Assembly (NCBI GenBank): GCA_963777435.1
Contig: CAVZQT010000003.1
Span: forward strand, 1,798,001-1,862,000
DNA from: AP-15 sp963777435
GTDB lineage: Bacteria; Pseudomonadota; Alphaproteobacteria; ATCC43930; CGMCC-115725
Direction: 5' to 3'
DNA: 64,000 nucleotides
Position 1 is the first letter of the stretch. Every line of letters starts with the position of its first letter. The notes beneath the pieces are model-generated. The model did no database searches. It was not told where the DNA came from and saw nothing but the letters and a program-made list of their open reading frames with translations. The position numbers were made by a program, and so were the translations under genes. Of the stretch, positions 27,137-35,651 are shown in pieces.

Positions 27137-28188
27137 CTGCTGGCGAAGGACGGCGCGACCTCGGCCATGAAGCGAGCCATCTCGCCCTTTACTTGCGCAT
27201 GCGGCTTCAGGCCTACATTGAAATATAGGATGACCTCGTCGAAACCCGCCGCCTCGACTTTTTTCAGTGATTCGGTGATTTGCGCCGGACTGCCGAGCAA
27301 CACCGAATTGTCGCTCAAATCCTGCGGCCGCACATTGCGCAAGCGCTCGACCATGCCGACAAAATAACGGTAGGAAGGTGGCGCGGTTCTGGGGTCACCC
27401 GGAAACGCGGCGATCACGCATTCATTGTAGTAGCGCATCTGCCGCGCCCGCGCCGCCGCCTCTTCGGCCGGGTTGTCGGCGAAGTGAATAAAATAGCTGC
27501 ACATCAGCCGGCCCGGCGGTTTGCCGTGGCGAGCGCAGGTCTCACTATAGAGCTCGTTGACTTGGCGAAGCCCGCCATAGCTCATCGCCGCAGCAAACGG
27601 CGCCACGATCAGATTGCAGCCGAGCCGCGCGGCAAGTTCGATCGAGGGCTGCGAAAACGAGGCGACATAACTCGGGATCGGCGTTTGCACCGGCCGCGGC
27701 GTGATCGCGATCTCGTCAAACCGGTAATGCTGGCCGTGATGCGAGATCGGCGCGTCCGCCGACCACAGCCGGCGCACGATTTCCATGCCTTCCTCGAAGA
27801 TCTGCTGATTGTCCTCGAACGACACGCCAAACGGCAGGTATTCGCGCCGGTCATAGCCGCGGCCGGCGGCGAAGTCGACGCGCCCGCCGCTCAACAGGTC
27901 GAGGCTCGCCCATTGCTCGGCGACGCGGATCGGATGATGCAACGGCAATACTGTGACGGCGGGCGCGAGGCGGATGCGGCGCGTGCGGGCGGCAACCACG
28001 GCGAGCGCCAGATCGGGGCAGGACAGGACGCCCAAGGTGCTGAAGTGGTGCTCCCCGATCCAAGCCGAGTGCAATCCGACCTCCTCGGCATAAATCGCTT
28101 CATCGATGATGTCGGCGACAAACTGGTTGGGCTTCCGTGAATTGTTCGCGTAATGGTTGTCGCTTAGCGTGAAATAGCCGAACTGCAT
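27133..28188 (-). CDS. Luciferase-like (LLM class) flavin-dependent oxidoreductase
   Basis: A 351-residue TIM-barrel monooxygenase. The ATG at 28188 has GGGACGG upstream. The N-terminus MQFGYFTLSDNHYANNSRKP and DEAIYAEEVGLHSAWIGEHH are typical bacterial-luciferase-like motifs. Further conserved stretches are RIRLAPAVTVLPLHHPIRVA, EQWASLDLLSGGRVDFAAGR and GYDRREYLPFGVSFEDNQQI. Enzymes of this family use reduced FMN and oxygen to oxidise aldehydes, sulfonates, alkanes or other substrates. Possibly it acts on a compound imported by the convergent MFS transporter, but this is only a neighbourhood guess. Confidence 0.88.
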   Translation of the reverse strand: MQFGYFTLSDNHYANNSRKPNQFVADIIDEAIYAEEVGLHSAWIGEHHFSTLGVLSCPDLALAVVAARTRRIRLAPAVTVLPLHHPIRVAEQWASLDLLSGGRVDFAAGRGYDRREYLPFGVSFEDNQQIFEEGMEIVRRLWSADAPISHHGQHYRFDEIAITPRPVQTPIPSYVASFSQPSIELAARLGCNLIVAPFAAAMSYGGLRQVNELYSETCARHGKPPGRLMCSYFIHFADNPAEEAAARARQMRYYNECVIAAFPGDPRTAPPSYRYFVGMVERLRNVRPQDLSDNSVLLGSPAQITESLKKVEAAGFDEVILYFNVGLKPHAQVKGEMARFMAEVAPSFASS

Positions 28189-28356
28189 TTTCCGTCCCGC
28201 TCGGTGGTGGCGCGACCCCCCGGCTTCGGCCGGTCCAGCCCGCTCAGCCGAGTTGCTGGCCTTTAATTCTTATCTCTAATTCCCGTCGGGTCCGCAAAAT
28301 TTTCCCGTCACGGGCATCGACATGGCGGCTGAGTCATTAGCGGCAGAGCCTTTGCG

Positions 28357-28890
28357 TCAAAGCAGCCCGAGGCCGCCGAGAGCAGCGCCTGCAATAAGCA
28401 CCCACAGCGGATTGAGCCGCGTCGCAAGCATGATCGCAGCCGCGGCTATCGTCAGAGAGGCGGTCCGCCATCCGGTGTCCGCCGCTCGCGCCATGACGGC
28501 GCCGCTAGCGATGACAATCCCCATCGTAACCGGCACCAGGCCGAGACGCACGATGCGTTGCCATGGCGCGGCGCGGAACCGGTCCCATAGGCGATAGCCG
28601 GTGAAGTATATCGCGCAAGGCGGGCCGAAGGTGGCAAACGCGCTCGCCACGGCACCGGGAAATCCCCACACCTTCCACCCGATAAAGCTCATCATCAGGA
28701 TCATGTTCGGGCCGGGAATCGATTGGGCGATCGCAAAGAAATCGGCGAATTCCTGATCGGTTAGCCAGCGATGCGTGGCGACGACAAAGTTGCGGACATC
28801 CGGGAGGACGGTCGGGAAGCCGCCAAAGCTGATCGACGATACCAGGGCAAGATGCGCGGTCAGCTCGATGGGGGCGGAAGGGCTGCTCAT
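28357..28890 (-). CDS. Chromate transporter family (CHR), second half-size protein
   Basis: A 177-residue membrane protein beginning MSSPSAPIELTAHLALVSSI at 28890, overlapping the stop of the other half by four bases (ATGA). It holds the CHR signature SFGGFPTVLPDVRNFV, LTDQEFADFFAIAQSIPGPN and MILMMSFIGWKVWGFPGAVA, with about four to five hydrophobic helices. Short-chain CHR proteins work as pairs that together equal one long ChrA. Export of chromate is known for some members, while others have unknown anion substrates. Confidence 0.87.
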   Translation of the reverse strand: MSSPSAPIELTAHLALVSSISFGGFPTVLPDVRNFVVATHRWLTDQEFADFFAIAQSIPGPNMILMMSFIGWKVWGFPGAVASAFATFGPPCAIYFTGYRLWDRFRAAPWQRIVRLGLVPVTMGIVIASGAVMARAADTGWRTASLTIAAAAIMLATRLNPLWVLIAGAALGGLGLL

Positions 28891-29465
28891 CGTGCCCGTG
28901 CGTTCTCGATGCCCGCAACGACAATACTGAGCGGCACTAGGCTGAACAGAACGACCAGCAGCGGCAATCTGCCGAAGATGATTAGAACGAAGGCTAGTCC
29001 AGCAAAAAGCAGAGCTGCCGGGCGGCGGCGATGCGGCAGCAGCAGCCTGATGCCGGTGGCGATCAGAAGCCCGGCGGCTGCCGCCGCGATCCCGCCGAGG
29101 ATGTTTCTGAGAACCGGCAGGTGAGCGAACTTTAGGTATAAAAGGCCGAGCGAGAGCCCGACTGCCCATGGGATTACCAGAAAGCCGGCAAGCGCCGCGA
29201 TCGTGCCGGCGGCACCCCGGAGCTTCGCCCCGACACAGACGGCAATGCCGACGATGTTCGGCCCCGGCATAAACTGGCAAAGGCTCACGATATCGGCGAA
29301 TTCCGCATCTGATATCCAGCGGCGGGTCTCGACGGCGACGCGGCGGGCCCAGACGATGCCGCCACCGCCCCCGACACCGCACAGTGAGACGATCAGGAAC
29401 GCGGTGAAAAGACTCGCCAGAGAAACCGGCTGCTCGAAGTTATGCGCTTGCGCCGCCTCAGTCAT
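28887..29465 (-). CDS. Chromate transporter family (CHR), first half-size protein
   Basis: A 192-residue membrane protein, upstream partner of the other CHR half. It has SLASLFTAFLIVSLCGVGGG, GGIVWARRVAVETRRWISDA and EFADIVSLCQFMPGPNIVGI, matching the CHR domain. The FMPGPN motif parallels SIPGPN of its partner, so the two are ancient duplicates of one domain. The overlapping stop/start (28887-28890) implies coupled translation and a heteromeric membrane transporter. Confidence 0.87.
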   Translation of the reverse strand: MTEAAQAHNFEQPVSLASLFTAFLIVSLCGVGGGGGIVWARRVAVETRRWISDAEFADIVSLCQFMPGPNIVGIAVCVGAKLRGAAGTIAALAGFLVIPWAVGLSLGLLYLKFAHLPVLRNILGGIAAAAAGLLIATGIRLLLPHRRRPAALLFAGLAFVLIIFGRLPLLVVLFSLVPLSIVVAGIENARAR

Positions 29466-29535
29466 TTTGGGCCGGCCCGCCGCCTGAAACGATGCGCTTT
29501 CGACGCGGCGGGCCGAAGTGGTTGTCTATGGTGCC

Positions 29536-30408
29536 TCAGCCGACGCGGACGAATTTGTCGACGCCGCGGTCCTGGGTCAGCCCCGCGTAGATGTCGCCAT
29601 GGGAGTCGACGCCAACGCCGTGGACATGCCGGCTCTCCATGCGCGCGAGTACATTGCCTTGTCGATCGCGCACGCAGATATAGGCGGGATTACCATCGTC
29701 TTCCTGCTCGGCGATGTAAAAATTGCCGTCTTTGCCGCGGCTGATGTCGTTGGGGCCGCCCATGCCGCTCCACTCGCCGAGATAGTCGCCCTCCGGCGTG
29801 AAGATCTGGATGCGCTTGTTCGACCGGTCCGCGACGTAGAGCTTGCCGTCATCATCGACGGCGATGCTGTGCGGCAAGTGGAACTGGCCCTCGCCCCGGC
29901 CCGGGCTACCCCACGATTTGACGAGCCGGCCGTCTGAGGTAAAGCGGTGAACGCGGGCATTGCGATAGCCATCGGTCACGTAAATGTCGCCATTGGGGTG
30001 GGGCAACATCTCGGTCGGATGGTTGAACGGCCCGGCCGCGCGCTCGGCGAGCCAGTTGGTGACATTGCCGGTGTCAGAATGGACCCCGCGCTGGCCAAGC
30101 TCCAGCAACGGCTTGCCATCCAATGTGAACGACTTCGCGACCGAGTCGGAGCGATCGGTCGTGTAGACGGTGTCGCCGACGATTTTCAGACCATGCGGGT
30201 CGGTGACCTCGCCGCTGCCCCAGGCGCCGAGATATTTCCCTTCGCGATCAAACACCACGACCGGCGGGTCCTTGCGCTGGAAAACGTAGATGCGGTCTTG
30301 CGCGTCGGCCGCCACTCGGCTGACCAGCCCGAAAGTTTGCCCGGCGGGCAGTTTGAAGAAATCGCGGATCAGCTCATAGTTGTATTCGCCAGAGCCCATC
30401 TGTGCCAT
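29536..30408 (-). CDS. NHL-repeat beta-propeller protein (peptidyl-glycine lyase-like)
   Basis: A 290-residue protein. ATG 30408 follows GGGAGGGAGACGGCAA. It consists of about six NHL-type blades: GLVSRVAADAQDRIYVFQRK, VVVFDREGKYLGAWGSGEVT with DPHGLKIVGDTVYTTDRSD, HPTEMLPHPNGDIYVTDGYR with NARVHRFTSDGRLVKSWGS, FHLPHSIAVDDDGKLYVADR with SNKRIQIFTPEGDYLGEWSG, and a last blade ending DKFVRVG. No signal peptide is visible. The pattern resembles peptidyl-alpha-hydroxyglycine alpha-amidating lyase-like propellers in bacteria, whose role is mostly unknown. It is read in the same direction as the rhodanese gene. Confidence 0.82.
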   Translation of the reverse strand: MAQMGSGEYNYELIRDFFKLPAGQTFGLVSRVAADAQDRIYVFQRKDPPVVVFDREGKYLGAWGSGEVTDPHGLKIVGDTVYTTDRSDSVAKSFTLDGKPLLELGQRGVHSDTGNVTNWLAERAAGPFNHPTEMLPHPNGDIYVTDGYRNARVHRFTSDGRLVKSWGSPGRGEGQFHLPHSIAVDDDGKLYVADRSNKRIQIFTPEGDYLGEWSGMGGPNDISRGKDGNFYIAEQEDDGNPAYICVRDRQGNVLARMESRHVHGVGVDSHGDIYAGLTQDRGVDKFVRVG

Positions 30409-30570
30409 TTGCCGTCTCCCTCCCGGAAATTGAGTGCGAAGATACGCTGCCGCTTGCAGCGGCGTCATGCCGACCCAGGATAGAGCCTTATCGCCGAGAC
30501 CGATATCGCGCTTACGCGTGTGCGCCGAAATCCCGTTAAGACGAACGACGGGTGAATATCTGGATCTCCA

Positions 30571-32172
30571 TCATCGATGCGCGGGGAGGCGGAAGCCGGC
30601 GAGACCGTCGGCGGCGATCTGCCCGGGGAGTTCGGTTTCCCAGCGCAGATAGGCCTGCATCGCCTCGCGATTGCCGGCGTGGCGGTCATGGTTCCAGAAC
30701 AAATAGTCGATGCGCTCGGCATCGGGCGGGTCGTTCGGGCTCGCGACCACCGGCAGGCCGGCTGCGTGCCATGCTCTGGCGCCCCCTGGCAGGACGGCGA
30801 TCTTGGCGGAGCTAAGCTCGGCGAGGTCGAGTGCGGCCAGCCGCGCGGCGGGTGCGTCGTCGGCGAACAGTACGATCTGCGAGGCCGCCAGCACTGCGGC
30901 GGGCAACCGGTCGAGCCGCGCTCGCGCCGCCCACACCGCCCTCGCGGGATGGCCGGCGCGAAACGCGGCGCTGGCTTCGAGCGAGATCGCCGCGGCGTCC
31001 TTCGCCAGCCGTTCTGCCGCCTCTTGCGGCGTGATTTGAGGCAGGACGGGCAAGCTGGCCGGCAGCTGCGGTGCGGCCGATCCGGCTTCCAGCGTTACAC
31101 CGTCGAGCGCCTTATCGAGCACCTGCACGTCCCAGCCCATCTGCTGCAACCAATGCGCGGTCATGATCGCGCGTGTGCCGGTGTCGTCGACCAGCACGAG
31201 CCGGGCGCCGCGAGCTCCGACCCAGCGGTCGATTGCCTGCACCAATTGGCCGCCGGGCGCCGACACCGAGCCCGGCAGATGGCCGGCGACAAATTCGTCG
31301 GGCGTGCGGACATCAATCAGATAGGTCGTGCGCCGTTCGGCCTCCGCCTGCCAGCGGGCGAGCGTCGCGCGATCGATACGGCGGATTTGAAAGCGCGCCT
31401 CGACCTCGGCCGCGCGCTGCCGCGCCATTTCGGCGGCCTCGCGGCTGACCGGGCGGAGGCCGTCGCCGAGACCGCTTTCGAGGTCAAACCCGGCGAGCCG
31501 CCAGCCTTGAGTCCCGCCGGACAATGACATGACCGGGTTTGGCACCCCGGCATTGATTAGGGATTGCGCGCCGATGATGCCGCGAGTGCGTCCGGCGCAC
31601 GACACAACAACAAGACTGTCGGGCGAGGGCACCAATTCGGCAAAGCGATGGACAAGTTCGACGCCGGGAGACGGGACCGCACCCGGGACATGAAATCGTG
31701 CGTATTCGTCGAGCGGGCGGCTGTCGAGGATCGTCACGGGCCGGCCCGAACGGCGCATCCGATCAAGCTCCTCGGCCGAGATCGCCGGGGTGGCGCATTC
31801 GTGCTCAATGATCTCGGCAAAGGCTTTGGAGGGCACATTGCTGCTCGGGAACAGCCGATAGCCGCATGCCGCCCATGCTGGTGCTCCGCCCTTCAGGACG
31901 TGAATCTCTTGGTAGCCTAGCCCCGCGAGGCGCCGCGCCGCCTTGTCTGCGATCCCATCGCCGTCATCGACCAGAATGATACGGCAGGAATGCCGCGGCA
32001 CCAGCCGACCGATATCGAGTTCGAGCCGGCTGTACGGCAGGTTGACCGACAGCAGTGGATGACCTTCGCCGTGCTGCCCCTCCTCCCGGACGTCGAGAAA
32101 CGCGATCTCGCCATCACCGGCGAGCCATTCCCTAATAGCGGCGACATCGACCGATTTCACTTTGTCCGGCAT
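30571..32172 (-). CDS. Rhodanese-related protein with four tandem domains
   Basis: A 533-residue protein; start ATG 32172 with GGTGAGGTG upstream. Four rhodanese-like domains are visible. The first (about 8-107, IAFLDVREEGQHGEGHPLLS) has VDDGDG in the active-site loop. The second (about 128-235, VTILDSRPLDEYARFHVPGA) has SCAGRTRG with a catalytic Cys. The third (about 270-365, YLIDVRTPDEFVAGHLPGSV) has VDDTGTRA, without Cys. The fourth (about 390-480) is degenerate, with FADDAPAARLA. Only one domain can therefore carry a persulfide. Multidomain rhodaneses of this kind are usually annotated as thiosulfate sulfurtransferases; the real sulfur acceptor is unknown. Confidence 0.88.
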   Translation of the reverse strand: MPDKVKSVDVAAIREWLAGDGEIAFLDVREEGQHGEGHPLLSVNLPYSRLELDIGRLVPRHSCRIILVDDGDGIADKAARRLAGLGYQEIHVLKGGAPAWAACGYRLFPSSNVPSKAFAEIIEHECATPAISAEELDRMRRSGRPVTILDSRPLDEYARFHVPGAVPSPGVELVHRFAELVPSPDSLVVVSCAGRTRGIIGAQSLINAGVPNPVMSLSGGTQGWRLAGFDLESGLGDGLRPVSREAAEMARQRAAEVEARFQIRRIDRATLARWQAEAERRTTYLIDVRTPDEFVAGHLPGSVSAPGGQLVQAIDRWVGARGARLVLVDDTGTRAIMTAHWLQQMGWDVQVLDKALDGVTLEAGSAAPQLPASLPVLPQITPQEAAERLAKDAAAISLEASAAFRAGHPARAVWAARARLDRLPAAVLAASQIVLFADDAPAARLAALDLAELSSAKIAVLPGGARAWHAAGLPVVASPNDPPDAERIDYLFWNHDRHAGNREAMQAYLRWETELPGQIAADGLAGFRLPAHR

Positions 32173-32200
32173 CACCTCACCCCTCAATGCGACGGCCGCG

Positions 32201-32260
32201 GCCTGCCCCTCACCGTCCCGCTACGCGGGTCGCTCCCTCCCCCAGCCGGGAGAGGGGCGG
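32201..32260. repeat. REP-like GC-rich palindromic element
   Basis: A 60-base intergenic stretch with a small hairpin CCCGC-TAC-GCGGG and a second inverted pair CTCCC/GGGAG. It has the look of the dispersed CCCTCACC...GGGAGAGGGG repeats common between genes in alphaproteobacteria. A related stretch occurs at 45882-45918. It lies between the downstream hpnR-like gene's stop (32264) and the rhodanese start, and may also end transcripts. Confidence 0.5.
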
Positions 32261-32263
32261 TCA

Positions 32264-33808
32264 CTATGCACTCGTCCCCATACGGGTTTCGTCGACGAAT
32301 TGCTCGGTGGCGGCGTCTATCGCGCGGCCGCGTCGCCCGCGTGGCGCGTGTACATAGAGTGAGGCAGGGTTGACCCGCCGCTCGGGCGCCGGTGGCGGCA
32401 ATGGAATCTCGTAGTCCACAGACTTGTCGTGATCGGCGAGCAGCAATTCCGGCTGGTAAACCTTGTTCATCTGGAACAGGCTGCGCACGAAATTGGTCTG
32501 GCCGCGCAACAGCAGGCCGGCGACGATGCCGGCGGCGTCAACCAACTGATGCCAGTCGAGGTGCTTTTTGAGGATCGCACGCTGGGTCGTCACCAACTCG
32601 TCGTAGAATTCGGCGAGCGGCAAACGCGTCGGCAGCACCGCATGCTGGATATCGAATAGCCGATAGTCGCGGGTTTCAAGCCGCCGGCCATCGGTAACCC
32701 AGCTCTCGGTGCCGGGGTACGGCGTGTTGATGCTGATGTTGATGACATCAGGCATTTCGAGGCACCATTCGCGGACAATGCGAAATCGCTCGTGATCCCA
32801 ATCGGGGTCGGCGATCAGATTGACCGCGACATTGACCCCGAGCGAGCGGGCGAATTCGACCGCCTCGAAATTGCGGTCGAGGGCGACGCGCTTGCGGTAT
32901 TTCTTAAGCCCGGCTTCGTCGATTGCTTCGAGACCGAGAAACATCGTCAGCAATCCGAGCCGCGCCCACAGGCGAAACGCCTCTTTGTTGCGCAACAGCA
33001 CGTCGCCGCGCGTCTCGAGGTAATAACGCTTTTTGATGCCGGCGCGGGCGATCGCCTCGCCGATTTCGAGGCCGTGGCGCTCGTGGATGAAGGCCACATC
33101 GTCGACGATAAAGACGCCGGGCTCGCGGACCGATCGCAGATCCTCGATCACCCGTTCGGTGCTGACCAGGCGATAGCTGCGGCCGTAAAAGGTCCAAGCG
33201 CTGCAAAACGAGCAGTCCCACGGACAGCCGCGGGAAAACTCAATCGAAGCGCAGGGATCGAGCGTGCCGATAAAATATTTGCGGCGGTGACGCAGCAGAT
33301 CGCGCGCCGGGGTCAACTCGTCGAGCGAATGGACAAAGGTAGGAGGCGGCCCGTCGCCGCCGGCGGTGACTGCCCCCGGCACCGTGACGGGATCGTGGCC
33401 CGCTTCGATCGTGGCCAGCAGCAACGGCATCGATGCCTCGCCCTCGCCCTTGAGGACGCAATCGATGGCGCCGGCGCCATGGCCGAGGATGGCAGCCGCG
33501 GTGAACGATGCGCTGTGGCCGCCCACACAAATAAAAATGTTGGGGAACCGGGCTTTCGTCGCCTTGGCCAGATCGACGATTTCCGGCACGTTCGCCAGGT
33601 AATTGCAGGAAAAGGCGACGACATCCGGACGCCAGCGCTCGATCATCCGGAAATAGGCGCGATGGTCCTCGACCTGCAGATCGATCAGCGCGACGTCATG
33701 ACCGGCATGGCGAACCGCCTGGGCGACAAGTTCGAGGCCAAGCGGTTCGAGCCGCAGAAAAATCTTGGTGTACATGAGAGGGCCCGGATGGACCCCGAGA
33801 AACCGCAT
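32264..33808 (-). CDS. hpnR: B12-binding radical SAM protein, hopanoid C-3 methylase (HpnR)-like, copy 1
   Basis: A 514-residue protein; start with GAGGGGAAAG upstream. The N-terminal B12-binding domain begins MRFLGVHPGPLMYTKIFLRL, with DVALIDLQVEDHRAYFRMIE and CVGGHSASFTAAAILGHGAG. The radical SAM core has FSRGCPWDCSFCSAWTFYGR, giving the CxxxCxxC cluster ligands, then RRYYLETRGDVLLRNKE-like sequence (KKRYYLETRGDVLLRNKEAF) and LGLEAIDEAGLKKYRKRVAL. The C-terminus ends YVHAPRGRRGRAIDAATEQF with VDETRMG. From memory of the family this matches HpnR, which methylates C-3 of hopanoids using SAM and cobalamin. No other hopanoid gene (such as shc) is in the window. It is preceded by a close paralogue. 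Confidence 0.75.
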   Translation of the reverse strand: MRFLGVHPGPLMYTKIFLRLEPLGLELVAQAVRHAGHDVALIDLQVEDHRAYFRMIERWRPDVVAFSCNYLANVPEIVDLAKATKARFPNIFICVGGHSASFTAAAILGHGAGAIDCVLKGEGEASMPLLLATIEAGHDPVTVPGAVTAGGDGPPPTFVHSLDELTPARDLLRHRRKYFIGTLDPCASIEFSRGCPWDCSFCSAWTFYGRSYRLVSTERVIEDLRSVREPGVFIVDDVAFIHERHGLEIGEAIARAGIKKRYYLETRGDVLLRNKEAFRLWARLGLLTMFLGLEAIDEAGLKKYRKRVALDRNFEAVEFARSLGVNVAVNLIADPDWDHERFRIVREWCLEMPDVINISINTPYPGTESWVTDGRRLETRDYRLFDIQHAVLPTRLPLAEFYDELVTTQRAILKKHLDWHQLVDAAGIVAGLLLRGQTNFVRSLFQMNKVYQPELLLADHDKSVDYEIPLPPPAPERRVNPASLYVHAPRGRRGRAIDAATEQFVDETRMGTSA

Positions 33809-33907
33809 GGCGCTTTCCCCTCACCATTGCTGCAGCGCATATAGGAATCTCGCCGCCTCAGAGAGGCAAGCGGCGATCCGTCCAGAGTAATTGTATGCCC
33901 GGGCGGC

Positions 33908-35455
33908 TTAAGGCGTGCTGCCGACGCGGGTCTCCTCGACAAAACTTTCGGTCGCGGCGTCGATCGCCCGCCCTTTGCGGCCGCGCGGCGGGTGAATGTA
34001 GAGCTGCGCCGTGTTCGACGGGAGCAGCGCGGTGCGCGGCGCCGGGGCCGGGATCTCATACTCGACCAGCAGGTTATGATCGGCGAGCAGCAGTTCCGGA
34101 CGATAGAGCTTGTCCAGCAGATAGAGGCTTTTCAGCATATTCGGGTGGCCGCGCAGCAATTGGCGGGCGACAGTGCTGGCTGCGGTATAGGCCGCGCGCC
34201 AGCCGGCGAATTTGCGGTAAAACGCGCGCTGCGTTGTTACCAATTCCTCGTAGAATTCATCGAGTGGCAGGCGCGTCGGCAGTACCGCGTGCGCGATATC
34301 GTAGAGCCGATAGTCGCGGCTCGTCAAAGCGCGTTCCTCGGTTAGCCAGCTCTCGGTTCCCGGATAGGGGGTGTTGACGCTGAGATTGACCACCTCCGGG
34401 ACATCGAGCCCCCATTCGCGCACAACGCGAAAGCGCTCATGATCCCAATCGGGATCGGCGATCAGGTTAATCGCGACGATCAGGCCGAGCGAACGCGCGA
34501 ATTCCAAGGCCTCGAAATTGCGGCCCAACGAGGTGCGCTTGCGATAGCGCTTTAACCCATCCTCGTCGATCGCCTCGACGCCGAGAAACAGGTATTGCAG
34601 CCCGATGCTCTTCCAGAACTGAAAAGCTTCTTTGTTGCGCAACAGCACGTCGCCGCGGGTTTCGAGGTAATAGCGCTTTTTGATGCCGGCGCGGGCGATT
34701 GCCTCGCCCAGTTCCATTGCGTGGCTCTGATGGACGAACGCGACATCGTCGACGACAAAGATGCCGGGCTCGCGTATCCGCCGCAAATCTTCGACGATAT
34801 GCCTGGGGCTTACCAGGCGATAGCTGCGGCCGTAAAAAGTCCAGGCGCTGCAGAACGAGCAATCCCACGGGCAGCCACGCGAAAACTCGATCGACGCGCA
34901 AGGGTCGAGAATGCCGACAAAATATTTGCGGCGATGGCGCAGCAGATCGCGCGCCGGCATCACGTCATCGAGCGAGTGGACAAAACCGGGCTGCGGCCCC
35001 TCGCCGGCCGCGGTCACCGCGCCGGGAACGGTGTCGATCGGGCTGCCGGTTTCGATTGCCGCGAGCAGCAACGGGATCGTCGCTTCGCCCTCGCCCTTCA
35101 GCACGCAGTCGACAGCGCCCGCGCTGTGGTTAATGATCGCCGCGGCGGAGAACGAGGCGCTATGGCCGCCGACGCAAATAAAAATGCCTGGAAAGCGCGC
35201 CTTGGTCGCCTTCGCCAGATCGACGATCTCCGGCACGTTCGCCAGATAGTTGCAGCCGAATGCAACGACATCGGGTTGCCAGCGCTCGATCGTGCGGAAG
35301 TAGGCGCGCTGGTCCTCGACCTGCAGATCGAGCAGCCGCACCGCGTGACCCGCTTGCCGCGCCGCGCCGGCCACCAGTTCGAGGCCGATCGGCTCGAGCC
35401 GCAAGAATATCTGCGAATAAGTGAGCGGGCCGGGATGGACGCAGAATACGCGCAT
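33908..35455 (-). CDS. hpnR: B12-binding radical SAM protein, hopanoid C-3 methylase (HpnR)-like, copy 2
   Basis: A 515-residue paralogue of the downstream gene; ATG 35455 with AAAGGT upstream (a GTG 15 bases earlier is an alternative). MRVFCVHPGPLTYSQIFLRL starts the B12-binding domain, with VRLLDLQVEDQRAYFRTIER. The cluster motif FSRGCPWDCSFCSAWTFYGR is identical to copy 1, and KKRYYLETRGDVLLRNKEAF is also identical. Divergence is greatest near the C-terminus (SNTAQLYIHPPRGRKGRAID, ending FVEETRVGSTP) and in the helical region before it. The two copies are 99 bases apart on one strand and probably co-transcribed. Either may be the true HpnR; the second copy may have a different sterol-like or hopanoid substrate or position. 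Confidence 0.72.
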   Translation of the reverse strand: MRVFCVHPGPLTYSQIFLRLEPIGLELVAGAARQAGHAVRLLDLQVEDQRAYFRTIERWQPDVVAFGCNYLANVPEIVDLAKATKARFPGIFICVGGHSASFSAAAIINHSAGAVDCVLKGEGEATIPLLLAAIETGSPIDTVPGAVTAAGEGPQPGFVHSLDDVMPARDLLRHRRKYFVGILDPCASIEFSRGCPWDCSFCSAWTFYGRSYRLVSPRHIVEDLRRIREPGIFVVDDVAFVHQSHAMELGEAIARAGIKKRYYLETRGDVLLRNKEAFQFWKSIGLQYLFLGVEAIDEDGLKRYRKRTSLGRNFEALEFARSLGLIVAINLIADPDWDHERFRVVREWGLDVPEVVNLSVNTPYPGTESWLTEERALTSRDYRLYDIAHAVLPTRLPLDEFYEELVTTQRAFYRKFAGWRAAYTAASTVARQLLRGHPNMLKSLYLLDKLYRPELLLADHNLLVEYEIPAPAPRTALLPSNTAQLYIHPPRGRKGRAIDAATESFVEETRVGSTP

Positions 35456-35651
35456 TGCGGTACCTTTCACTTCGCGGGATCCGACCGTGCCGCGCGAGCG
35501 GGTCGTTGCTTCTGCAGCCTCCGCTTACTGTGGGGCCGAACCCCGCGAATTCCTACCGGTTCCATCCGATATGATAAATATTGCCGGATCGCGCGAAACC
35601 GCCGCGGCGTGCGGCCGGTCTGGCTGCGCTGCTATTTTATGGGATGCCGGA

